Below are positions 1-7,103 of a stretch of 64,000 nucleotides of DNA, piece after piece (positions within the stretch are counted from its first letter, which is position 1; every line of letters begins with the position of its first letter). The position numbers were made by a program, and so were the translations under genes. The notes under the pieces were generated by a model. It worked only from the letters and a program-made list of their open reading frames with translations, did not search any database and was not told where the DNA came from. Origin of the DNA: Bacillota bacterium (lineage in GTDB: Bacteria > Bacillota > Clostridia > Acetivibrionales > DTU013); assembly GCA_023412665.1 (NCBI GenBank), contig JAEZCA010000046.1:1-64000 (forward strand), written 5' to 3'.

Positions 1-1518
1 CATCTGCCGCAGCGCATGCTTCAGGCTTGGCAGCTTGTATTCCGGCAGCTCCAGTATAAAGCTGGAAACATTCTCACCTTCATATTTAAAAAGCTTCTTT
101 AGCAGCAGCCCTCCTGCAATGATCACCAGTCCGGCCAGCACATATATACCTGGGAAAACCCATGTCGCTCCGGGAAAAAACACTGCCGCTAAAAGCGCGA
201 TTATCGGAAGCTTGGCTCCGCACGGCACAAAAGGCGTCAGCATGGTCGTGATCCTTCTCTCCGTGTCGTTCTCAATAGTTCTGGTTGCCATAACACCGGG
301 TATGGAGCAGCCCGTTCCGACAATCATCGGGATAATAGACTTGCCTGACAGTCCTATCTTTTTAAAATAGCGATCCATGACCACAGCCACTCTAGCCATG
401 TATCCGCTGTCCTCCAGCAATGCAAGGCAGAAGAAAAGCACCATGATGAGCGGTATGAAGCCCAGTACCGCTCCCACGCCTCCTACAGCACCATCAACAA
501 TGACTGCCTGAAGAATCGGGCTCAAATTAATGGACTCAAAAAAGCTGTTCAAAGCATTCGGTATGGTTTCAGCAAAAAGGACATCGTTGATATAGCCGGA
601 AGCCCAGCCCCCGATACCGTTTATCGATAATGCATATACACCCCACATGATCAGAGCAAATATGATCAGCCCAAAAACAGGATGTGCGATGACACGGTCA
701 GCCTTATCAGAAAATGTGAGCTCATTTGAGCTTCTCTTCCTGATAAAATACTTGCCGGCAATTTTTTTTGCATAAGCCTGTCTTGCCCTGTCAATTTCAT
801 CCTGATCTGCCGGTACGCTGCCCCTTTCAGCTTGATCTGCGGCAAAGCCGGCAGCAGAAAGCTTCTCCCTATTCTGAACAGATGCCTTTACCGCTTCAGC
901 AATAAGCCTGTCCAAGCCTTCCCCTCCATTGGCGGAAACCTCTACTATCCTGCACTGGAGCGCTACTGACAAGCCCTCTACATTTATTTTATCACCATGT
1001 CTTCGGATGATATCCACCTTGTTTAGTGCAATAACCATAGGAATGCCTAATTCCAGCAATTGTGTGGTAAAAAAGAGGCTTCTTTCGAGACTGCTGCAAT
1101 CAATAATGTTAATGATCACATCAGGCTCCTCGCCGGTGACAAAGTCTCTGGTTATAGCTTCTTCACTGGTAAATGGAGATATGGAATAGGCACCCGGCAG
1201 ATCAACTACACGCATCCTGTCTTTGCCGCCCAGCCTGTTCTTGCCGGCCATCCTGTCATTGACGTCCATCCTGTCTTTGCTGGCCATCCTGTCTTTGCTG
1301 GCCATCTTGTCTTTGCCGGCCATCCTGTCATTGCCGGCTTTGTTTTTTATATCATCCATTTCTTTGTTTGCAATCTTCCTGAAAACCCGCTTCAGGTCAG
1401 CCTCTTTTTTCTCGACTGTTACCCCGGGCCAGTTTCCCACATATTCCGTTCTTCCTGTTATCGCGTTGAATAATGTAGTCTTCCCTGAATTGGGATTGCC
1501 AGCTAATGCTATCTTCAT
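1..1518 (-). CDS. feoB: Ferrous iron transport protein B (FeoB), N-terminal 506 residues; 3' end beyond window
   Basis: FeoB is the GTP-dependent Fe(II) permease of the cytoplasmic membrane. The start MKIALAGNPNSGKTT carries the G1 motif at residues 7-15. The G3 motif DLPG is at 106-109, the G4 motif NKVD follows, and then come hydrophobic permease segments including GTGCSIPGVMATRT. The chosen ATG at 1518 sits 6 nt behind GGAGG; the ATG two codons upstream abuts the same site and is less likely. Residues 61-102, between switch I and G3, are an unusual run of seven six-residue repeats (about AGKDRM) not normal for the family. A perfect Fur box lies about 50 bp upstream and feoA is encoded upstream on the same strand. 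The frame is open to the window edge, so the last part of the permease domain is not visible. Confidence 0.96.
   Translation of the reverse strand, partial: MKIALAGNPNSGKTTLFNAITGRTEYVGNWPGVTVEKKEADLKRVFRKIANKEMDDIKNKAGNDRMAGKDKMASKDRMASKDRMDVNDRMAGKNRLGGKDRMRVVDLPGAYSISPFTSEEAITRDFVTGEEPDVIINIIDCSSLERSLFFTTQLLELGIPMVIALNKVDIIRRHGDKINVEGLSVALQCRIVEVSANGGEGLDRLIAEAVKASVQNREKLSAAGFAADQAERGSVPADQDEIDRARQAYAKKIAGKYFIRKRSSNELTFSDKADRVIAHPVFGLIIFALIMWGVYALSINGIGGWASGYINDVLFAETIPNALNSFFESINLSPILQAVIVDGAVGGVGAVLGFIPLIMVLFFCLALLEDSGYMARVAVVMDRYFKKIGLSGKSIIPMIVGTGCSIPGVMATRTIENDTERRITTMLTPFVPCGAKLPIIALLAAVFFPGATWVFPGIYVLAGLVIIAGGLLLKKLFKYEGENVSSFILELPEYKLPSLKHALRQM
1213..1338 (-). repeat. Seven tandem 18-bp repeats inside the feoB G domain
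   Basis: Seven consecutive 18-bp units of the type CATCCTGTCTTTGCTGGC (plus-strand reading) run without gaps. Two central units are identical and the others differ by a few bases. They are in frame with feoB and encode AGNDRM, AGKDKM, ASKDRM, ASKDRM, DVNDRM, AGKNRL and GGKDRM. The block ends directly before RVVDLPG, so it enlarges the loop leading to the G3 motif. Copy number could change without breaking the frame. Confidence 0.93.
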
Positions 1519-1568
1519 ATCCATCCTCCACTGTAGCTATCAATTACTCTGTTTTGCTTTAATGATTT

Positions 1569-1583
1569 TGATAATTATTATCA
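1569..1583 (-). promoter_or_regulatory. Fur box upstream of feoB
   Basis: TGATAATTATTATCA is an exact match to the 7-1-7 Fur palindrome TGATAATnATTATCA known from Bacillus. It lies 51 bp upstream of the feoB start, so feoB probably has its own iron-repressed promoter in addition to read-through from feoA. Confidence 0.85.
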
Positions 1584-1630
1584 TTTAGTGTTATAAGAAA
1601 AGCAGCCTTGCTGCTAAACAATTTCTCATT

Positions 1631-1930
1631 ATCTATCTGCCTATGTAAGTTGTTTTACTTTCCGCATATGCTAAGCATTTATCCATCTGCGTATTTCAAG
1701 TCCGCTCATACTAAGTTCTTATCCATCTGCCTATGCAAGTTTATCCTTTGAGCTCATGCTAAGCATTTATCCATCTGCCTATGCAAGTTTATCCTTTGCA
1801 CTCATGCTAAGCATTTATCCATCTGTCTATGCAAGTTTATCCTTTGCACTCATGCTAAGTTCTTATCCATCTGCCTATGCAAGAAGCTTACTTTCCGTTT
1901 ACGTATGGCATTTGCGCTCACTGCCTATGA
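1631..1930. repeat. 48-bp tandem repeat array between feoA and feoB
   Basis: Units beginning CATCTGCCTATGCAAG start at 1724, 1772, 1820 and 1868, an exact 48-bp period. Diverged or shortened copies lie on either side (from about 1631 and up to about 1930). Each unit also holds GCTAAGCATTTATC or GCTAAGTTCTTATC. There are no unique spacers between units, so this is not CRISPR. It separates two genes that normally lie back to back. Confidence 0.9.
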
Positions 1931-1936
1931 AATGCA

Positions 1937-2149
1937 TTAAATAAGCTCTATCGCCTTTGCAATAGTGCGGTCGATCGCATATCTGCTGTCCTTGACACTG
2001 ATAATATAATTACCCGACAGAACGGAGATCAATGTGAGCTCTTCTCCCTCCGAACAACCGAGTGTGAAAAGAAACTTACGCATCTTCTCATTTCCATTAA
2101 CGGCCTTGATCTGACCACAGTGTCCCGGTCTTGCTTTAGACAGCGGCAT
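1937..2149 (-). CDS. feoA: FeoA domain protein (ferrous iron transport)
   Basis: This 70-residue protein is a complete FeoA/SH3-like domain, the small cytoplasmic partner that supports FeoB. It begins MPLSKARPGHCGQIKAV and contains RKFLFTLGCSEGEEL, matching the usual (R/K)L..LG...G..v pattern, and ends with AIDRTIAKAIELI. The ATG at 2149 is preferred because AACCGGAGG ends 8 nt upstream; a GTG three codons earlier overlaps that site. feoB follows about 420 bp downstream on the same strand, across a 48-bp repeat array. A Fur-type palindrome lies 36 bp upstream. Confidence 0.92.
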   Translation of the reverse strand: MPLSKARPGHCGQIKAVNGNEKMRKFLFTLGCSEGEELTLISVLSGNYIISVKDSRYAIDRTIAKAIELI

Positions 2150-2184
2150 ATTGTCCACCTCCGGTTATATTCATTCCTCGATAT

Positions 2185-2199
2185 TGATAATCGTTATCA
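2185..2199 (-). promoter_or_regulatory. Fur box upstream of feoA
   Basis: TGATAATCGTTATCA differs from the 7-1-7 Fur consensus at one base. It lies 36 bp upstream of the feoA ATG, and an AT-rich promoter-like stretch follows in the plus-strand direction. Iron-dependent repression of feoA is inferred. Confidence 0.8.
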
Positions 2200-2307
2200 T
2201 TACAATCTAATGATACATGAAGTATAAAACCATGTCAATAATAAAATTGTTAATTTTTTAATAACACTGCCACATAAATTAATGTAAATTGCACACAAAA
2301 GAAATGG

Positions 2308-2430
2308 CCCCTTCACTCCACTTGGATGAATTTTCAATTAAGGGTAGACCCCTTCACTCCACTTGGACGAATTTTCAATTAAGGGCAGACCCCTTCACTC
2401 CACTTGGACGAATTTTCAATTAAGGGCAGG
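2308..2430. repeat. Three tandem 41-bp repeats, with an inverted partial copy at 2531-2549
   Basis: Units start at 2308, 2349 and 2390 with CCCCTTCACTCCACTTGG and end AATTAAGGGCAGA or a close variant. The copies differ by only a few bases. The segment TTGAAAATTCGTCCATGTG at 2531-2549 is an inverted copy of the middle of the unit, so the transcript of either strand could fold across about 100 bp. No gene is present between 2200 and 2629. Confidence 0.9.
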
Positions 2431-2629
2431 GCTAACAGCATATTTATGGTAATCTAGCCATAATCAATATACATAATTCCGGAATTCCCGCATTATGTCA
2501 TTGCTTTATATCCCTATTGCTGCCCCTACTTGAAAATTCGTCCATGTGCACTAGAATCATAATTCCTTCTACAAAAAAGTGGCCGGATCCATCAACAGAT
2601 CCAGCCACAATAGCAATCAACAGCATTTG

Positions 2630-3197
2630 TTATTCTTCTTTTTCCCATTCATCAAGCTGCCTCATCACTTCATCATACGTGGCCCTGCTTATCTCCGGGA
2701 GTTTGCCGCCGAAAGCCTGCTCCGCCAGACGGAAGCCCTTTTCTATGCCGGCTCTCAACTCATCCAGCTTGGATTTGTCCCCACCGGACAAAGCCTTGGC
2801 AAAGTTCACGATCCTTTCGCTGACGGCCTTGACACCCAGTTCTCCGTCCTCGGCCAGCAGTTTCTCGGCTTCTGCCCTGGCCTCCGGATCAACAGAGAGC
2901 TTTTCCCTACCTGACAATACATTCTCAAGCTTTTTGCCTTGGCTCACAACCAGTCTCACAACTATGGATCTGAGTGATTCCACCGATTGCTCGGTTTCCT
3001 CCCAAAGGCGGCTTATCTCCTTTGAATCCCTTTTCTGAACAGGCTTTGAGTATGTAGCGCTTTTTACTTCGCTTTTACCGAGTTCCAGAATGACCCCGGT
3101 CTCATCCTTCTGTATATTTTGCTGTAATTTCTTCAGCTTTTTTATCATTTGAGTAGACAGGCTGATACCTGCCGGTTGAGTTGACCTGATTCACCAT
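2630..3197 (-). pseudogene. Clostridial hypothetical protein, split by a frameshift
   Basis: The downstream frame (to 2630) encodes the body of an acidic helical protein with LSVDPEARAEAEKLLAEDG, GVKAVSERIVNFAKALSGGD and the tail EISRATYDEVMRQLDEW. I recognise this as a hypothetical family common in Clostridia, function unknown to me. The N-terminus expected for that family (MVNQVNSTGRYQPVYSNDKK) is in another frame starting at ATG 3197, 7 nt behind AAGGAGGG, and stops at 3102. A +1 shift somewhere between an A6 run near 3142 and the stop would join the two. Alternatively the downstream part starts on its own at ATG 3148, but no ribosome site supports that. It is either a true mutation or a sequencing indel. 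Confidence 0.7.
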
Positions 3198-3513
3198 AAT
3201 ACTTCCCTCCTTGGAAATAAATATATCCTTATAACACTTCGGTTCAAAGAAAATTTTTCGTTTGTAGAAAAATTTTCTTACTAAGTCACAAAGTATCCAA
3301 AGGATATTTGTGATACAGCAGTGTTTCAACGAGGTGGGGGATATCTTTCGCCTCGTTATACAATGTTTATCGGCATATTATGTAAAAAAATAAATGAAGA
3401 TTACTATAGTATATACCCTGTCATGTCTGTCACAATCAATCGGTTACAAGTTGAATCAAAAATAATATCCTGGTCGGGTGTACAAAAATCCTGGTATAGT
3501 ACATATACCTGCT

Positions 3514-3597
3514 TCAGCCCCTGAAATATGCCTGCTTCATATACTCAGATGGTGAACATCCCATTACCTTTTTAAATTCTTCATTCACAAATGAAGT
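3514..3597 (-). pseudogene. Remnant of an AraC-family regulator (C-terminal 27 residues)
   Basis: Minus-strand translation gives TSFVNEEFKKVMGCSPSEYM followed by KQAYFRG and a stop. This is the typical end of the second AraC helix-turn-helix (F...FKK..G.SPSEYR). Nothing resembling the rest of an AraC protein precedes it; the upstream sequence is low-complexity with a 24-bp direct repeat. It probably is what remains of a divergent regulator of the glycosidase operon. Confidence 0.7.
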
Positions 3598-3618
3598 CAA
3601 AATATATACAATATAAGT

Positions 3619-3703
3619 ATGGGCCATGCTCAGGGCCGTGATGTGGGGCGGCGCCCATGTATAGCATGGCTGCAACAGCATGGGCCATGCCCAGAGCCGT
3701 GAT
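3619..3703. repeat. 24-bp direct repeat in front of the glycosidase operon
   Basis: ATGGGCCATGCTCAGGGCCG (continuing TGAT) at 3619-3642 recurs with two differences at 3680-3703. The pair sits between the AraC remnant and the GH127 start, 46 bp before the latter. It could be an operator pair or deletion debris. Confidence 0.65.
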
Positions 3704-3748
3704 TGAGCCAGAGTGAAGTAGCGCAGCAAAAAACAGGAGGATAAACCT

Positions 3749-5596
3749 ATGGACAATACTAAAATGAAGAGCTTGCCCTACGGCGCTGTAGAATTGCTGC
3801 CGGGTCAGCTTCATAGAAAAACCGTTTCCAACCGTAAATATATGATGAGTCTGGACAGTGAAAACCTCTTGCGCAATCATTACATAGAGGCCGGTTTATG
3901 GTCTTCGAGCCAGCAGCCCGAAAGCATCCACTGGGGCTGGGAATCGCCCACCTGCCAGCTGAGAGGCCACTTCCTCGGGCACTGGCTGTCATCAGCAGCC
4001 AGGATCTATGCTGCCACAGGTGATACCGAGATAAAAGGAAAGGCGGACAGGATAGTATCGGAGCTGGCAAAATGCCAGAAGGAAAACGGCGGAGAGTGGG
4101 CCGGCCCTATTCCCGAAAAATATCTGGACTGGGTCGTGAAGGGAAAACAAGTGTGGGCTCCCCAATATACACTGCACAAAACCTTTATGGGACTTATGGA
4201 AATGTACAGGCTGGCAGGCAATAAGCAGGCTCTCGAGATAGCTGATAAGTGGTCCGACTGGTTCCATCGCTGGTCAGGTCAGTTCAGCAGAGAGCAGTTT
4301 GACGATATACTTGACTGTGAAACCGGCGGGATGCTTGAGATCTGGGCGGATCTGTACGAGATCACAGGACGGAGCGAGCATTATGAGCTGATGCAGAGAT
4401 ACTACCGCCGTCGTTTGTTCGACCCGCTGCTGGCAGGAGAAGATGTCCTGACCAATATGCACGCCAATACTACGATACCCGAGGTCATCGGAGCCGCCCG
4501 CGCCTGGGAAGTAACAGGGGATCAGCAGTGGAGAGATATAGTGGAAGCTTACTGGAATCTGGCTGTGACCAAACGCGGGTACTACTGCACAGGCGGACAG
4601 ACATGCGGCGAGATCTGGACTCCGCCGGGCGAAATGTCATCCAGACTCGGCAATAAAAATCAGGAGCACTGTACGGTTTACAATATGATGAGGCTTGCCG
4701 GCTTTCTTTTGAGATGGACCGGCGAGGCCGCATACGCAGATTACTGGGAAAGAAACCTGTATAATGGCATTATGGCCCAAGGGCACTGGGAAGGCTTCTT
4801 CCCCAACGGAACAACCACCAGCCATCCCACCACCGGCCTGATAGCATACTTCCTTCCCCTTGCTCCCGGCTCCCATAAGCACTGGGGCTCCCATACGCAT
4901 GATTTCTGGTGCTGCCATGGAAGCCTTGTGCAAGCCAATGCTGTCCACACCGAGGACATATATTTTGAAGAGCTCTCCGGCATCACAATATGCCAGTACA
5001 TACCTTCCGAGCTGAAATATATGAGGGGTGAGAGCACAATAGTGATCAGGCAGGAAATCGATCACAAGGCAGGCAGCTGCAATATCGTCAATAAAACAAA
5101 TCTGGACTTTATGCACAAGCCCATGTCACTTTTTATAGGTTTTTCAGTCAACAGCAGCAGCCCGGCTGAATTCGAACTGAAATTCAGGATACCGTGGTGG
5201 GTAAAGGGAGCGGCCAAAATATATGTCAATGGAGAGCTGCAGAGCATAAAAGCCGATCCCTCAAGCTTTAGTTCAATAAAGAGGATCTGGGACAATGATA
5301 CGGTCAACATTGAATTTCCAATGGAGCTGTCCGTATGCCCTCTGCCCGATGATCCCCGGGTCGTTGCCTTTATGGATGGTCCCATAGTCCTGGCGGGCCT
5401 TTGCGATGATGACCGCATCCTGTACGGAGACACGGAACATCCTGAAACCATACTAGCCCCTGATAATGAAAGACAGTGGAGCAGCTGGAATATAAGCTAC
5501 AGAACGAAGGGCCAGGACAGAAACATACGCTTCATTCCCTTATACGACGTGGGCTACGAAAAATACAGCGTTTACTTTCAGGTTAAGAATCCATAA
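3749..5596 (+). CDS. GH127-type glycoside hydrolase (beta-L-arabinofuranosidase-like, DUF1680)
   Basis: The 615-residue protein matches the GH127/DUF1680 family, whose characterised members remove beta-L-arabinofuranose with a zinc-bound catalytic cysteine. The expected residues are visible: Glu288 in TCGEIW, Cys308 in NQEHCTVYNMMR, and the pair Cys388-Cys389 in DFWCCHGS. Their spacing is close to Glu322/Cys340/Cys417/Cys418 of the Bifidobacterium enzyme HypBA1. An (alpha/alpha)6 barrel is suggested by QYTLHKTFMGLMEMYRLAG and following helices, with a beta-rich C-terminus. There is no signal peptide, so it should act on imported oligosaccharides. AGGAGG lies 8 nt before the ATG. A GH27 gene follows after 16 nt. 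Related families such as GH146 cannot be excluded by eye. Confidence 0.88.
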   Translation: MDNTKMKSLPYGAVELLPGQLHRKTVSNRKYMMSLDSENLLRNHYIEAGLWSSSQQPESIHWGWESPTCQLRGHFLGHWLSSAARIYAATGDTEIKGKADRIVSELAKCQKENGGEWAGPIPEKYLDWVVKGKQVWAPQYTLHKTFMGLMEMYRLAGNKQALEIADKWSDWFHRWSGQFSREQFDDILDCETGGMLEIWADLYEITGRSEHYELMQRYYRRRLFDPLLAGEDVLTNMHANTTIPEVIGAARAWEVTGDQQWRDIVEAYWNLAVTKRGYYCTGGQTCGEIWTPPGEMSSRLGNKNQEHCTVYNMMRLAGFLLRWTGEAAYADYWERNLYNGIMAQGHWEGFFPNGTTTSHPTTGLIAYFLPLAPGSHKHWGSHTHDFWCCHGSLVQANAVHTEDIYFEELSGITICQYIPSELKYMRGESTIVIRQEIDHKAGSCNIVNKTNLDFMHKPMSLFIGFSVNSSSPAEFELKFRIPWWVKGAAKIYVNGELQSIKADPSSFSSIKRIWDNDTVNIEFPMELSVCPLPDDPRVVAFMDGPIVLAGLCDDDRILYGDTEHPETILAPDNERQWSSWNISYRTKGQDRNIRFIPLYDVGYEKYSVYFQVKNP

Positions 5597-5612
5597 GAAA
5601 GGACAGCAGATC

Positions 5613-6920
5613 ATGTTTGATAAAAATGAATTTGTCAAAACTCCGCCGATGGGATGGAACAGCTACGATTACTATGACACTACGGTAAACGAAGCCGAAG
5701 TAAGGGCAAATGCAAAATACATGGCAGCGCATCTGAAACCCTTCGGCTACGAATATGTAGTCATCGACATACAATGGTCCGACCCGAATGCCGGCACAAA
5801 AAGGGACCGGTTCCAATACATCGATTTCAGCCATTTCACCATCGATGAATACTCCAGGCAGCTTCCGGCCACAAACCGCTTCCCTTCCGCAAAGGACGGC
5901 GCCGGCTTCCGCCCTCTTGCCGACTATATCCACAGCCTGGGTCTGAAATTCGGAATACATATCATGCGCGGCATTCCAAGATATGCGGCCCACACACATA
6001 TGAAGATAAAAGGCACTGATGTGACTGCGGATCAAATAGCAAATCCCTATTCCATATCAAAATGGAACCCCGATATGTACGGTGTGGACTATCGAAAACA
6101 CGGCGCTCAGGAGTACTATGACTCCATATTTGAGCTATATGCTCAATGGGGCGTAGATTTCGTCAAGGTCGATGATATCTGCAACACAAATATGTATCCA
6201 AATGACCCGTATTCCGCTGAAAAAGAGATAGAAATGATACACAAGGCAATCGCCTCCTGCGGACGGAATATTGCGCTGAGTCTGTCTCCCGGACCTGCTG
6301 TAATAGAAAAAGCATGGCACCTGTCCAAATATGCAAACATGTGGCGAATAACCGACGATTTCTGGGATAACTGGAGACTGCTCAAAAATATGTTCGAGCG
6401 CTGTGAAGTATGGCAGGCCCATGTTGCCAAGGGCTGCTACCCGGACTGTGACATGCTCCCGGTAGGCTGGCTTGGAAAGGGCTTTGGCAATGAACGATAC
6501 ACAAACCTCACACCGGATGAGCAGATAACGATGATGACCCTATGGTGCATTTTCCGTTCACCTCTTATGATAGGCGCCGAGCTGACAAAGCTGGATGACT
6601 GGACGCTGTCCCTGCTGACCAATCCTGAAGTCCTGCAACTGACAGTCAGCGGCCGCGGAGCCAGACAGCTAGAGCGTGATGATCAGCATGCTGTCTGGTT
6701 CAGCATGGATGATGATGGCAGCTTTTACACAGCATTATTCAATCTATCGGACGAAGCCCAATCAATCAGTGTCAACCTGAATGAGCTTGGCATCAATACG
6801 GCTGTATGCGTTCGTGATCTGTGGAAGCATGAAGATATTGGCTGCTACAGCTCTGCGATCACTGCAGATATCCCGGCTCACGGAGCGGTACTCTACAAAC
6901 TGATGGGGCACGTACTCTAA
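5613..6920 (+). CDS. GH27 glycoside hydrolase (alpha-galactosidase or beta-L-arabinopyranosidase)
   Basis: The 435-residue protein opens with PPMGWNSYDYYD, the GH27/36 clan start. It has the nucleophile motif DFVKVDD (Asp187 in KVDD) and the acid/base region WRITDDFWDNW (Asp248/Asp249), then RSPLMIGAELTKLDDWTLSLL and a C-terminal beta-sandwich. Both catalytic acids are present. The family hydrolyses alpha-galactosides, and some members hydrolyse beta-L-arabinopyranosides; the GH127 partner 16 nt upstream makes the second reading attractive. No signal peptide is visible, so it is cytoplasmic. GAAAGGA precedes the ATG. The operon ends at a strong hairpin. Confidence 0.9.
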   Translation: MFDKNEFVKTPPMGWNSYDYYDTTVNEAEVRANAKYMAAHLKPFGYEYVVIDIQWSDPNAGTKRDRFQYIDFSHFTIDEYSRQLPATNRFPSAKDGAGFRPLADYIHSLGLKFGIHIMRGIPRYAAHTHMKIKGTDVTADQIANPYSISKWNPDMYGVDYRKHGAQEYYDSIFELYAQWGVDFVKVDDICNTNMYPNDPYSAEKEIEMIHKAIASCGRNIALSLSPGPAVIEKAWHLSKYANMWRITDDFWDNWRLLKNMFERCEVWQAHVAKGCYPDCDMLPVGWLGKGFGNERYTNLTPDEQITMMTLWCIFRSPLMIGAELTKLDDWTLSLLTNPEVLQLTVSGRGARQLERDDQHAVWFSMDDDGSFYTALFNLSDEAQSISVNLNELGINTAVCVRDLWKHEDIGCYSSAITADIPAHGAVLYKLMGHVL

Positions 6921-6930
6921 AGATTAAGAA

Positions 6931-6981
6931 TAAAAAAGTTAAGCTCCGGTGAATCAATTTACAATAGATTCACCGGAGCTT
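6931..6981. terminator. 15-bp stem terminator between convergent genes
   Basis: AAGCTCCGGTGAATC at 6941-6955 pairs perfectly with GATTCACCGGAGCTT at 6967-6981 around an 11-nt loop. On the minus strand a T6 run follows directly (6932-6937), so it is a clear rho-independent terminator for the gene at 7104-8579. It probably also ends the glycosidase operon, although the plus-strand T tract is weak. Confidence 0.85.
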
Positions 6982-7103
6982 CATAGTCTGCTGAAAGTAT
7001 CGCTTGCAGCAAGCTTTATAGTATCGTTACATCACATCACATAAAAATATCTGCTTACAGTAAAACGTCCGTACCCAAGCTTTATCGCTCTATACAGTCC
7101 TGA

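Noticed and set aside
1223..1588. Plus-strand frames opposite feoB
   Set aside because: They are antisense shadows of the feoB repeat region; feoB itself has motifs, start and Fur box.
1631..1930. Possible CRISPR array
   Set aside because: Units follow each other directly with no unique spacers, and there are no cas genes in the window.
1756..1944. Open frame on the plus strand across the 48-bp repeats
   Set aside because: Its peptide is only the translated repeat unit, without a ribosome site. It is a by-product of a 48-bp period divisible by three.
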